NCBI GenBank assembly: GCA_963575645.1
Contig: OY754470.1
Coordinates: 5,340,501 to 5,404,500, forward strand
Length of the DNA stretch: 64,000 bases
Direction: 5' to 3'
From: Xanthostigma xanthostigma
Taxonomy: Eukaryota; Arthropoda; Insecta; Raphidioptera; Raphidiidae
Shown: positions 56,090 to 64,000 of the stretch, in pieces
How the letters are laid out: each line of letters begins with the position of its first letter
Position numbering within the stretch: position 1 is the first letter of the stretch
The notes under the pieces: generated by a model
What the model saw: only the letters and a program-made list of their open reading frames with translations
Told to the model about the DNA's origin: nothing
The model's database searches: none
Made by a program: the position numbers and the translations under genes

Positions 56090-56660
56090 ACGACGGCTCG
56101 CCTCGGGCAACATGGCGCGCAGTGCAAGAATATAAAACTTTCGGCCTTTATGGTGTAATATACTAAAGGTCGCTGCACACGAGGCTAGAAACGCTGTAGG
56201 CTGGGTACGATGCTGGAAATGACATCACTGCAAGCTCGCCTGCTAGCTCACAAGATAGGTTTTAAAATTAGAACAGGTGCTATTTTTCCTGCTAGATTTG
56301 CTGCAGTATCTTGTCACGTGGGCACTTGAACAAACGCCCACAAACCAACATGGCTTCATTCTGCTCGGAAGTCAGACAACAGACTCGTTTTGCTCTGTGT
56401 TTATATTTGAGCTGTCACTGCACGCGCACCAGATCTGTCCACAAAACACGCTTGAAAAATAGTCTCGTGTGAAGTGAGCACTTAACAGCAATCAAGAAAA
56501 CCAGCGCTAGAAAACTAGTAGGCAAATCTAGCAGCGTTTCTAGCCTCGTGTGCAGCGGCCTTAATACACCACACGGACAGAATGATTACGCCTCGGGCAT
56601 CGTGACGCGCAGTGCAAGAATCTCAAACTTTCGACCCTTGGGGTGTAATGTACTATTTTT
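56090..56660 (+). repeat. GCGC repeat copies flanking MITE G
   Basis: CTCGGGCAACATGGCGCGCA-GTGCAAGAAT (about 56102) and CTCGGGCATCGTGACGCGCA-GTGCAAGAAT (about 56593) belong to the 63.8-kb palindrome family. Both are followed by CTTTCG and TGGTGTAAT or GGGTGTAAT. They bracket the MITE at 56167-56561. Confidence 0.65.
56167..56561 (-). mobile_element. TIR MITE family G, complete copy with TAA duplication
   Basis: AGGTCGCTGCACACGAGGCT to CTCGTGTGCAGCGGCCT with TAA at 56164-56166 and 56562-56564. A 3-bp TWA duplication is the PIF/Harbinger signature. Inverse of 36617-37042. No coding sequence. Confidence 0.82.
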
Positions 56661-57142
56661 TTAATGTAAAACAAAGACGTACATCACATTGGAATTTTAA
56701 TTAAAGTAATATCAAGGGGGTAATGGAAACGTTACGATCGGGAAAGGATGTTTAAAAATAGTGGGAAACAAATCTTACACAAATACTTCCACGTTCCCAT
56801 AACTCCAATTTAAAATACAACGCAACGCGTAATACATTTTTTTTTGCAAAAAAAAAATATGCTGCCAAATTTTTTTTGAGAAATGTATGTTGATAGTATC
56901 TGTTTTCATGAGTTCTTAAACCTCTTTGTTATTACTGGCTTAATTCATTTTGCGGTTAGAGCAAAGCGCGAGAAAGCAATCAACTAGTTCATGTATGTAC
57001 GCATGATGGAACGCTGACCACAGATTCACGATTCCTATTTTACCGACATATTGTCGATAAGAAACTATTCTATGACCAAGTCAAACATCAGTTACAGTCG
57101 TCTCTGCTTATCCCACCTCTCGATTATCCGAAAAAAAAATTC
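56661..57142. other. No recognised feature
   Basis: No gene or repeat recognised. Confidence 0.4.
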
Positions 57143-57560
57143 CAGCCAATTGGGCGACGGGACCATTCCAGCTTCAAAAATGTTGACATTTGATTATAAT
57201 CAAGAAAATAAAATTTCTGATATTGTGTTTGGTGACGCGGGTAATGGCTAGTATTCAATATGATATTTGCTATACGTTGCCATGAATACCTACATAATAA
57301 TATGTTCCACGTCATGTAAAAATTAACCAAAGCATGCCTAACTAGTTTATTTCTGACAGATCCATAAAACAAAAGAGCGGCTGATTTTTTTATTTTCAAA
57401 ATATTCCCGAAACTATAAAGTTTAGAAAAAAAAATTTAACGAAACTTTCTTGGAAAAATAAATAGAATAATAAGTCGTTATGAAAAGTATACCATTATAA
57501 TATAAAAAACACAGTTATAGCATATATCTCTTCTGCGCATGCGCCGATTTCAATCTAATA
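57143..57560 (+). repeat. MITE family M1, 3'-truncated copy
   Basis: AGCCAATTGGGCGACGGGAC through to CTGCGCATGCGCCGATTTCA. Ends after the GCGC palindrome. Confidence 0.85.
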
Positions 57561-58222
57561 TAGTTTGCAATTATCGCGTAGGATGGCGTCACATTCGCTC
57601 GCTTTCAATGATGCACTTCTTATAAGAAACTAATTATAATATTAAAGGCCGTATTCTTTTATTACAATAAAATAGAAGTTTGAATTTTTTTTTAAATCGG
57701 TTTGTTGATCTAAATATTTGATATTAATTTCAAATTAACACCTCCAGACGTTCTTACAAAAAGGGAACGGTCAAATAGACAGACATAAGAACCAGACGTT
57801 TTTTTCTTCTGAGTTATGAAACGCTAAAGACGATATAATATATTTCGAGTTAAAATGTGAACCTCCTCCTTTTTTTTATTTTGATTAACTCAAAGGATGC
57901 TTCTCTCAAAATGCATAATGTCTGAGATACAACATTGCCATTGTTCGGTCGTCATATTACTGAAATAAGAACATAATATACTTTATCAATTCAGACATGT
58001 GATAATTCAGAATCGGACTAGTTCGATCATTCAGGCGTGTAGCCAGATAACCTCGGCTATTCGCTCGGTCAAGGCAATTCCAATTCAATGAAGAACAATA
58101 TTATAATAATACTTATTGGAAATGGCGGAATGATATCCCAATAAATTGTACTAAATATTTTTATATCGATATAATACATAAAATGTCTGCAATGAAATCG
58201 AATTCAAATAATTTATAACCGA
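57561..58222. other. No recognised feature
   Basis: AT-rich sequence with no signal. Confidence 0.4.
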
Positions 58223-58535
58223 CTAGCGGTTCCGCCTGGCTATACACTCAGCGGAAAAAGAACGAAAGGGGGGGGAAGGAATGAGTACGCACGTTCATCT
58301 TCGTTTACCAAGATGAATGTTGTGTCCAAATTTCATGATGATCGGAGTTACCGTTCAAAAGTTTTTGTCGGACGGACAAACTCTGAGTTATATTTTGCAA
58401 CATTTTTCATTGATGCTCCGCTCCTATTGGTCGTAGCCTATAGCCTTCCTCGATTTCGATAAATGGGCTATCCAACACAAAAAAAATTTGAATTCGAACC
58501 AGTAGTGTCTGAGATTAGCGCGTTCAACCAAAACA
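58223..58535 (-). mobile_element. Helitron, 5' end lost
   Basis: The 3' end (minus strand CAGGCGGAACCGCTAG before T) is present. The start region CAAACAAACTCTTCAGC is missing, so the element is 5'-truncated. It carries the family G-run at about 58267-58276. Confidence 0.8.
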
Positions 58536-58814
58536 ACGCGAAGATTTTTGGGATGTTGTATTTTACGGACTTTCAAACTATATTTTATTGTTACTGTGTT
58601 TTAATATACAACTTAAATATTGTTATATTAGCACGGTGTTGCAAAATTAATTGTTTTGAGCCACTGAACATTTTCGTTTCAGTATTATAGTATTTGCTTA
58701 TATAGGAATAATATATATATATATATCTGAGGACGACACGTCGCGACGGGGGCGGTTCGGGTGAGACGCGAGTGGAAATGGCTGAGAGATAGACATGGTG
58801 CTCAATCATGGATC

Positions 58815-59216
58815 GATTGGACAATTTTTAAGGGTTTATGTAGGGTTTATATATTTAAGTTATGTGTTTTCGTTTTTAAAAACATCGATATTTTAAAATG
58901 TGACACTATGCAACACCAATATGAAACTAGAAAAAATAATCTTATGATACCAACTCATCGATTGACTCTATACAAAAAAGCCTGTCTATACAATGGAATA
59001 ACAATTTTTAATAAAATACCCGACAATATAATATAAAAAATATTAAATCGCTAAAGCATTTTAAAAATAAATTAGAGACTTTTTTAATTGAAAGAAATTT
59101 TTATAGTCCAGACGAATTTTCGTAACATATTTTACTGTGTAATACCTATGTACTGACCTTTTGTATCCAACTTTATTGGCTATGCAAATAAATTATTATT
59201 ATTATTATTATTATTA
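58815..59216 (+). pseudogene. LINE ORF2 C-terminus with (ATT)n tail
   Basis: Plus frame: CRVYIFKLCVFVFKNI, then QHQYETRKNNLMIPTHRLTL, YKKACLYNGITIFNKIPDNI, and after one frameshift KNIKSLKHFKNKLETFLIER-NFYSPDEFS. The order H.Y.TR..NNL..P.HRL......YNGI..FN.IP..IK....FK..L..FL marks the C-terminal end of Jockey/CR1-like LINEs. A single frameshift and a good tail (ATT repeat at 59197-59216) suggest a moderately young 5'-truncated copy. The upstream CTGAGGACGACACGTCGCGA at 58725 precedes the homology. Confidence 0.8.
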
Positions 59217-59694
59217 AAATAATTATTTTTTGCGTTTGGAACTGGAGAACCGCACTTGTACATCAAAAGAGCCGCAAGCGGCTCGCGGGCGCAGATTGCA
59301 GACCCCTGATCTAGGGGATATGGAAGTGGAACTAATCATCATCAACGTAAAGTTGGTCAAAATTTAAGTTACTAAATTTCATATTTGAACTTGCATTTGC
59401 GTTCAAATTTCAGCGGCTGAGGGGCTACCGCTCACACTCAAAATATATTCCATTTTCATCTGACACAAGCAGACCTTATTCACCATGGTTATAGACATAG
59501 AGGTGGTGTTCTAAAGACGATCCGGACAGGTTTTCGGCGATACATGCATTCGCAAAGCGAAGTACACATTAATACAAACAAATAAATAAATGCATTGCGA
59601 GCATGTATATGGGTGTAATACACTTTACCCACATATGCACAATTGTCTGATATACAAAACGTTTGGAAAATGCCATTTTTTTATTTTTTTTTTC
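59217..59694. other. Mostly unassigned; one hAT-like end
   Basis: AAGAGCCGCAAGCGGCTCGC and GCAGATTGCAGACCCCTGAT-CTA (59268-59314) look like the terminal part of a hAT/ZBED-type MITE. The other end was not seen. Confidence 0.4.
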
Positions 59695-59930
59695 ACCGAG
59701 TGGTGTAGCGTAGTGGTCAGAGCACTAGACTTGCATTCGGGTGGTACCGAGTTCGAATCCCGACGGGGGCAGATGTGGCTGGGGACTTTTTCCTATATAC
59801 TGCCTCTCGTCGAAGAACGGTAACTCCTGTACCGGCCATCTTATTGAGGTTTCCTATGGGTTCCCTCAATAATTCTAGATATAAATATCGAGATGGTTCA
59901 TTATTCAAGATCATGGCCGATTACCTGTCG
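59695..59930 (+). mobile_element. SINE-1 copy D, 3'-truncated
   Basis: A box TAGCGTAGTGG, B box GTTCGAATCCC, body to GGCCGATTACCTGTCG, where it is joined directly to M1 sequence (AAAAATATTTCCGAAACTAT). The tail is missing. Confidence 0.85.
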
Positions 59931-60013
59931 AAAAATATTTCCGAAACTATAAAATTTTTACAAAACTTTCTTGAAAAAATAAATAGAATAATAAGGCGTT
60001 ATGAAAAGTATAG

Positions 60014-60197
60014 GTACCATTATTTGAAGATTGACTCTATTCAATTAATAGAGTAACTGTGATCCGTTGAAGTTACTGATGAGTATTTGGAAGGAATTCC
60101 GTGGCATAAGGATCGAAAATGAAGCAATACTGAGATTATTTTAATAGTAACGTTTCGATACGTTTTGTATCATCTTCAGAGTGTTTGTACCATTATT
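60014..60197 (-). mobile_element. 162-bp hammerhead-bearing insertion in M1, 11-bp duplication
   Basis: GTACCATTATT at 60014-60024 and 60187-60197 flanks 162 bp absent from every other M1 copy, which run AAGTATACCATTATTATATA without a break. The insert has a hammerhead-like motif on the minus strand and no coding sequence. The empty sites make the insertion call strong. Confidence 0.88.
60145..60183 (-). ncRNA. Hammerhead-ribozyme-like motif, canonical core
   Basis: Minus strand: core CUGAAGA, unpaired U, stem II GAUAC-AAAAC-GUAUC (perfect 5 bp), then GAAACGUU. All conserved core bases fit. The cleavage triplet would be GUU. Stem I next to the core pairs poorly, so this copy may be weak or inactive. 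Confidence 0.72.
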
Positions 60198-60554
60198 ATA
60201 TAAAAACACCATTATAGCATATATCTTTTTTGCGCATGCGCCGATTTTTGTCAAAAACAATAGGGCTCTTCATATTTGCATATCAAACATCTTCTCAAAA
60301 TTTGGTTTCAATCCGTTCATCCGTTTGACCTGTCTCGTGTTCACAGACAAACAGACGCATATAGTTTTTCCAAAAATGCGTTTTTTTGGATTCGGGAGGC
60401 CTCAAAACCAAAAAACATTGTAAAATTTTGAAAAGTGAATTTTGACCTAAACTAGTTACCATTCCCCACTTGTGGGTTGGAATGGTAAAAGTGAAAAGGA
60501 CAGTTTGTATATATTGGAAACAATCGTCCAATATACATTTTAGCTGCATACAAG

Positions 60555-61075
60555 AGTCGTGTAGGTATATCCAGAAAGTCAGTCGTAACGAACGAGCACA
60601 GTCTAACGTGTCATTGAGTCCAGTTCTGCGTACGCGTACGCGCTATGACTGTGACGCGTCCAGAAGGAAATGTATGTAAGATATGTATCGGTGGCCGTAA
60701 ATTGGCTGCATACGTCGCCATTCGGCGAAGACAACAAGTGGATATGTTGGGGAACCACGGGGAGTCGCGGCCAAGGGGAGGATGCGACAGATCAGAATGC
60801 GCGTGTGTGTGTCACCTTAAACATTCACGCAAAATTGTACGCAATGTCGCGCAAAATACGTTCGACTTGCCGAGAGAAAAAAAAATGTTTATCGTCCGCT
60901 GCGACACCGACGCTATGACTTACTAGGCGGTACCCGCGACTTCTCACGCGATCGAAACGAAACACGGATGCGTTCCCGTTATGTATTTAGCATAGTTACT
61001 ATACTTTGTCGACGTGGACATCTGCTAAGAACGGATTCTATGCTAATCCTATCCAAAACGAATTTTTCACCTACC
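60555..61075. other. CpG-rich stretch, possible 5' gene region
   Basis: Unlike its surroundings this stretch is rich in CG dinucleotides (GTACGCGTACGCGCTATGAC, GTTCCCGTTATG) and contains two overlapping frames of 82 and 93 codons without recognisable domains. It could be a promoter/5' UTR or first exon of a host gene, or part of an unrecognised element. Confidence 0.35.
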
Positions 61076-61087
61076 GTATACTACATT

Positions 61088-61112
61088 CTCTCTCTCTCTC
61101 TCTCTCTCTCTG
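61088..61112. repeat. (TC)n microsatellite
   Basis: Uninterrupted TC repeat followed by an imperfect CTCTCTCTGG. Confidence 0.9.
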
Positions 61113-61114
61113 TA

Positions 61115-61570
61115 TCTTCCTCTCTCTGGAAATATTATTGTTACACGCTGCCCGTTGCGACGACAAAGGATTTCGCGAGACAACAATAGGCTCGTCATTC
61201 TAACAATGACACACAGGTTGTTGTCTAAACAATTTATGAGTTTCATTAATTACTGTGCTTTGTAACATTGGTTCACAGGAACGCGCTTCTTTACATGTAA
61301 ATGAATCCCGATATATACAAAGTGAATAAAAACATCCCGATAAAAGAATGTAATAGCCTACAACGCATACCTATAGAAGAAGAATTGGAATGCGCTCCTG
61401 CGCATGAAAACACGGAATATTATAACTAAGAGTAAATATGTACAAATGCATCCAATACCTCTTGTACACGGTGGCAAGGCGAAGTGATTTATGTACGACT
61501 TTGAGCAAATTCGAATTTAACATGACCGGTTTTTATGCAGGAGACAGCATTTCTGATTACATGCCTTGAA
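61115..61570. other. No recognised feature
   Basis: No gene or repeat recognised. Confidence 0.4.
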
Positions 61571-61749
61571 GGATCCCGCACACACCTTATGGGATTTGGT
61601 TCTCGGTTAAATTGATCGAAAATGGTTTTATTTATAGTTTAAAGGTAACTAAGAAAAAGTGTCCTTGTGGACATACCCTAAAAACCAACAGATTTTTTGC
61701 TACAGATATGTTTAACGATATTTTAGATATAGAAATATCCATTGAATTC

Positions 61750-62092
61750 TAGAACTGTAAAAGTAACGAGAAATTGCGTACCCGTATGTATTCGTTACTT
61801 AAAGAACCAGCACCCGTTACTTTCGTATCGTTACGTTACTCGTTACTTTTCATACGACATACAATCGTGTACTAACAGCATCAAGCATGTACCATCGCAT
61901 CGAGGCGCGTCGCATACGTGATACGGTATGACTTCGTTCGTATAACGTATAACCGCATCAAACGAGTCGAACTGACATGGATACGACAAATGCAAATAAC
62001 GAAATGAATTTGTAAGTAACGATTTGTTACTTCGAGTCAGACGATGTACCCGTTACTCAGTAACGAATACATAAGGTTTGTTACAGCTCTAA
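61750..62092 (+). mobile_element. hAT-like MITE, 343 bp, with empty site
   Basis: Flanks TTGAATTC (61742-61749) and ATGAATTC (62093-62100) match at 7 of 8. Ends TAGAACTGTAAAAG and GTTACAGCTCTA are inverted. At 27380 the same host sequence reads CCATTGAATTCACAATCTT without interruption. It contains several GTTACTCGTTACTTTT-type repeats. Confidence 0.82.
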
Positions 62093-62385
62093 ATGAATTC
62101 ACAATCTTACGCTCTAGAAATGTGTTTTCGAGTGCGCTGAATCCGAATATGACACTATTATTTTTATACAGGGTGACACCTTCCAGCATTACCTACTTTT
62201 CGACTATTTTTCTATTTCTAAAAGAAAGCACAAAAGTTGAAAATGGAACATGTTTGTGAATGCAATGGATATCCCTATATCTAAAATCTCGCTAAACATA
62301 TCTTCAGTTAAAAATCTATTGGTTTTTTGGCCATGCGCCCATGGACACTTTTTCTTAGTGACCTTTTAAACTATAAAATAAAATA

Positions 62386-62625
62386 ATTTTCGATCAAGTG
62401 TGTAGGCTTTCACGGCCGGTGTTGATCCAAATCTTCTTGGTTTCCGGGCTTGTATGCCGTGGTCTATATTGGTATTACTACCTGAAGTTTCGTCTACAAC
62501 TGCGGTAGACATCATCAAAGGCGATGTGGTAGCGGGCGAAGTGTCCTTCTAGGTCAGGTAGTAATACCAATGGACCACGGTATACAAGCCCGGAATCCAA
62601 GAAGATTTGGATCATTCTCGATCAA
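62386..62625 (-). mobile_element. 216-bp Penelope-like insertion, 12-bp duplication
   Basis: ATTTTCGATCAA (62386-62397) and ATTCTCGATCAA (62614-62625) flank 216 bp that interrupt an otherwise continuous arm. The insert has the same terminal sequence as 2871-3337 (GTGTGTAGGCTTTCACGGCC, GATCCAAATCTTCTTGG), one full hammerhead-like segment and a shortened inverted end. No coding part remains. Confidence 0.85.
62481..62523 (-). ncRNA. Hammerhead-ribozyme-like motif, intermediate core
   Basis: Minus strand: stem I CCU/AGG, core UUGAUGA (only C3 changed), unpaired U, stem II GUCUAC/GUAGAC, end GAAACUUC (a G-to-U change in the conserved ACGU). Positions 3 and 8 would be a U-G wobble, intermediate between the canonical and the U-A form. 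Confidence 0.55.
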
Positions 62626-62906
62626 TTTAACCGAGAACCAAATCCCATAAGATTTGTGTGGGATCTTTTAATAAGAATTTCAGACATAGTCCAGTTCGCC
62701 TTGTGACCAAATACATATTATACATGTACAAATAAATAAATTGAAACAAACATTTCGCGCATATACAACAAAAAAGACAGGGAATAACTATACTATGTAA
62801 ATGCGTATGCATTTAAGCCGCTTCTATAGATTCAACAATTTCTTGATTATATTTGTTCATGCTCATCATACTGGACGAATATATAATTCGTTTTCGTGCA
62901 GCACTT

Positions 62907-63305
62907 AGTGCTTGTTCACGTTGACTCGCGCGGGCGCGGTATACGTGGCGGTCCGTGTTCACATTGGCCGCCAGGCGTTTACGCGAGTGTGACGTGTTGT
63001 CAGAGGTTGAAAAGATGGACGACGATCTGTTATTTTTAACCGAAAAGTTCAAACTGGTTGAACTTACCTTTCGTCGCGAGTGAATCGCGCGCTCCGCCGC
63101 TAGTTCGACGTGAACACACACAAACGTCTCACGCGTTGCGGCGTTTGATACTGCCGCGAGCGCACCGCGCGCGCCAATCGCTAGCTTGTCCGCTACTTAG
63201 ATCGCACGTGCGTTTCGTACGTGAACACTTGGATATTACGTCATATGTTTGATATTTCGTGACCGCGCCCGCCACCGCGCCCGCGAGTCAACGTGAACAA
63301 GCACT
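62907..63305. mobile_element. CG-rich TIR element, ~400 bp
   Basis: AGTGCTTGTTCACGTTGACT..CGCGGGCGCGGT and its inverse at 63274-63305 form a TIR of over 30 bp (one 2-bp gap). The outermost TTA and TAA are not a direct duplication. A 22-codon plus frame (63015-63083) reads MDDDLLFLTEKFKLVELTFR. On the minus strand CGAAAGGTAAGTTC is a consensus splice donor. Possibly a deletion derivative of a Harbinger-type element, but unproven. Confidence 0.65.
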
Positions 63306-63499
63306 AAATTTCCAGTTATAGGTATACAGCTAAAAGAGACGAAAATCGTGTACGGACGATCAGGATGCAGAAATATATTCGTTTTTTTTTTTTTTTTGGT
63401 AGTAAGACGTCATCAAATTGCCAAAAAAGGTTTGTAATGTTGGCGAGATCCAGAATTTTTTTTTTAATTTTCCGACCAAATTTTTTTTGTTCATTTTTT

Positions 63500-63862
63500 C
63501 ATCATATACCTCGATCGACGTTACATACTTTCGGCATCAAGTGTAAGGCAGAAAGTCTAACATGTATGCATTGGTGGGATTACACGCACTGATGCGGGAA
63601 GTACGTACACGTTTGGGCGGCAGAAAAGAAAAAATCACCTATCGAATGTTGTTTAGATGTCGTTTCTATAGCAACCCTTTTACATTTTAGCTAATAGTCG
63701 AGAATAGCTGTCATTCGTGTTTTTACGTATAACCTCAAAGCTACTTGCTTGGAATTTATGTGTTTTTATGTAATTAATATAAGTAAATAATAATCAATTA
63801 TGTATTTAAAAAGCGTGCTTACGACCGAGGTATGAAGAAAAATAGTATACACCACACTGGCC
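63500..63862 (-). repeat. Uninterrupted homologue of the 41176-42330 LTR-like sequence
   Basis: The minus strand reads AAAGGGTTGCTATAGAAACG, TCTAAACAACATTCGATAGG, then CTTCCCGCATCAGTGCGTGT and GTTAGACTTTCTGCCTTACA-CTTGATGCCGAAAG. The 831-bp element present at 41370-42200 is absent, giving an empty site. Confidence 0.7.
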
Positions 63863-63956
63863 GAAAGTTTGATGTCTTGCACTGCGCGTCATGATGCCCG
63901 AGTGACGCGCAGTGCAAGGTATCAAACATTCGGCCAGTGTGGTGTTATATACTATT
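63841..63956. repeat. 115-bp palindrome, ~51-bp arms
   Basis: Left arm ACCACACTGGCCGAAAGTTT..GCACTGCGCGTCA pairs with TGACGCGCAGTGCA..AAACATTCGGCCAGTGTGGT across an 11-nt loop, with few mismatches and a 3-nt insertion. Single-arm relatives are at 41075-41175 and 56102-56655, so this is a foldback family. Confidence 0.88.
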
Positions 63957-64000
63957 TATGTGTTTGAATACCTACTCATTTTTATCACATAGAAAAAAAA

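Larger units (their letters stand above)
59931..60488 (+). repeat. MITE family M1, 3' part, interrupted
   Basis: From AATATTTCCGAAACTATAAA through CGCATGCGCCGATTTTTGTC to CTTGTGGGTTGGAATGGTAA. Split at the GTACCATTATT site by the 162-bp insertion. Confidence 0.85.
61571..62660. repeat. Long inverted-repeat element with two nested insertions
   Basis: The left arm 61571-61749 (GGATCCCGCACACACCTTAT) and right arm about 62253-62660 (ending ATAAGATTTGTGTGGGATC) are inverted copies. The left arm region is interrupted by 61750-62092 and the right arm by 62398-62613. The centre includes TATACAGGGTGACACCTTCC. A single uninterrupted arm lies at 27225-27420. Confidence 0.8.

Noticed and set aside
58725-58760. 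CTGAGGACGACACGTCGCGA as a hammerhead
   Set aside because: It has a CUGAGGA-like core but no GAAACGUC after a hairpin.
60645-60926. Overlapping frames in the CpG-rich stretch as genes
   Set aside because: Two frames overlap on the same strand with no domain. Noted only as a possible 5' gene region.
1-64000. CRISPR arrays, operons, bacterial promoters
   Set aside because: The repeat types, splice-like signals and transposon classes are eukaryotic. No spacer-repeat array is present.

Overview
This window looks like a strongly AT-rich, intergenic or intronic piece of an arthropod nuclear genome, most probably an insect. The evidence is the repeat content: many small rolling-circle Helitrons, a tRNA-headed SINE with an (ATT)n tail, hAT-like and other TIR elements, LINE 3' ends, Penelope-like debris and a repeat whose ends (ACCGGTCAAGTGTGAGTCGG and GGGTACGGAACCCTAAAAA) resemble one widespread in insects. 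I found no complete host protein gene. The longest ATG-started reading frame is 142 codons, and nearly all coding signal is broken transposon protein.

Layout. 0-11 kb: an inverted SINE, a Penelope-like element with a 13-bp target duplication, a TIR element, LINE 3' ends and a second SINE. 11-27 kb: a perfect 41-bp-arm palindrome, two long Helitrons that each carry a decayed tRNA-Lys-like gene, a minisatellite-expanded MITE, a TIR element with an 11-bp flanking duplication, and a ~2.4-kb inverted pair. 27-43 kb: small Helitrons, an unassigned block open on both strands, tandem truncated SINEs, a LINE remnant, and two near-identical ~0.84-kb elements starting with a 13-bp hairpin and carrying a tRNA-like promoter. 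43-51 kb: Helitrons flanking an exon-like sequence, and a hAT-like element with two nested insertions. 51-64 kb: two hAT-type elements with 8-bp duplications, more Penelope-type insertions, LINE remnants, a CpG-rich stretch, a three-layer nest of insertions and a final 115-bp palindrome.

The most interesting system is a set of five short insertions (117-467 bp) at about 2.9, 47.2, 52.9, 60.1 and 62.5 kb. Each is flanked by an 11-14 bp target duplication and each carries one or two hammerhead-ribozyme-like motifs of the small type that lacks stem III and ends in GAAACGUC or a close variant. The largest keeps the C-terminal coding end of a Penelope-like protein. Two of the families replace C3 and G8 of the catalytic core together with U3 and A8, which would keep their base pair. 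These look like non-autonomous Penelope or retrozyme-like elements with a covarying variant core. The Helitrons carrying tRNA-like cargo, and several empty-site pairs within the window, are secondary highlights.

All calls come from reading the sequence by eye. Repeat boundaries without a stated target duplication are approximate to about 5-30 bases.
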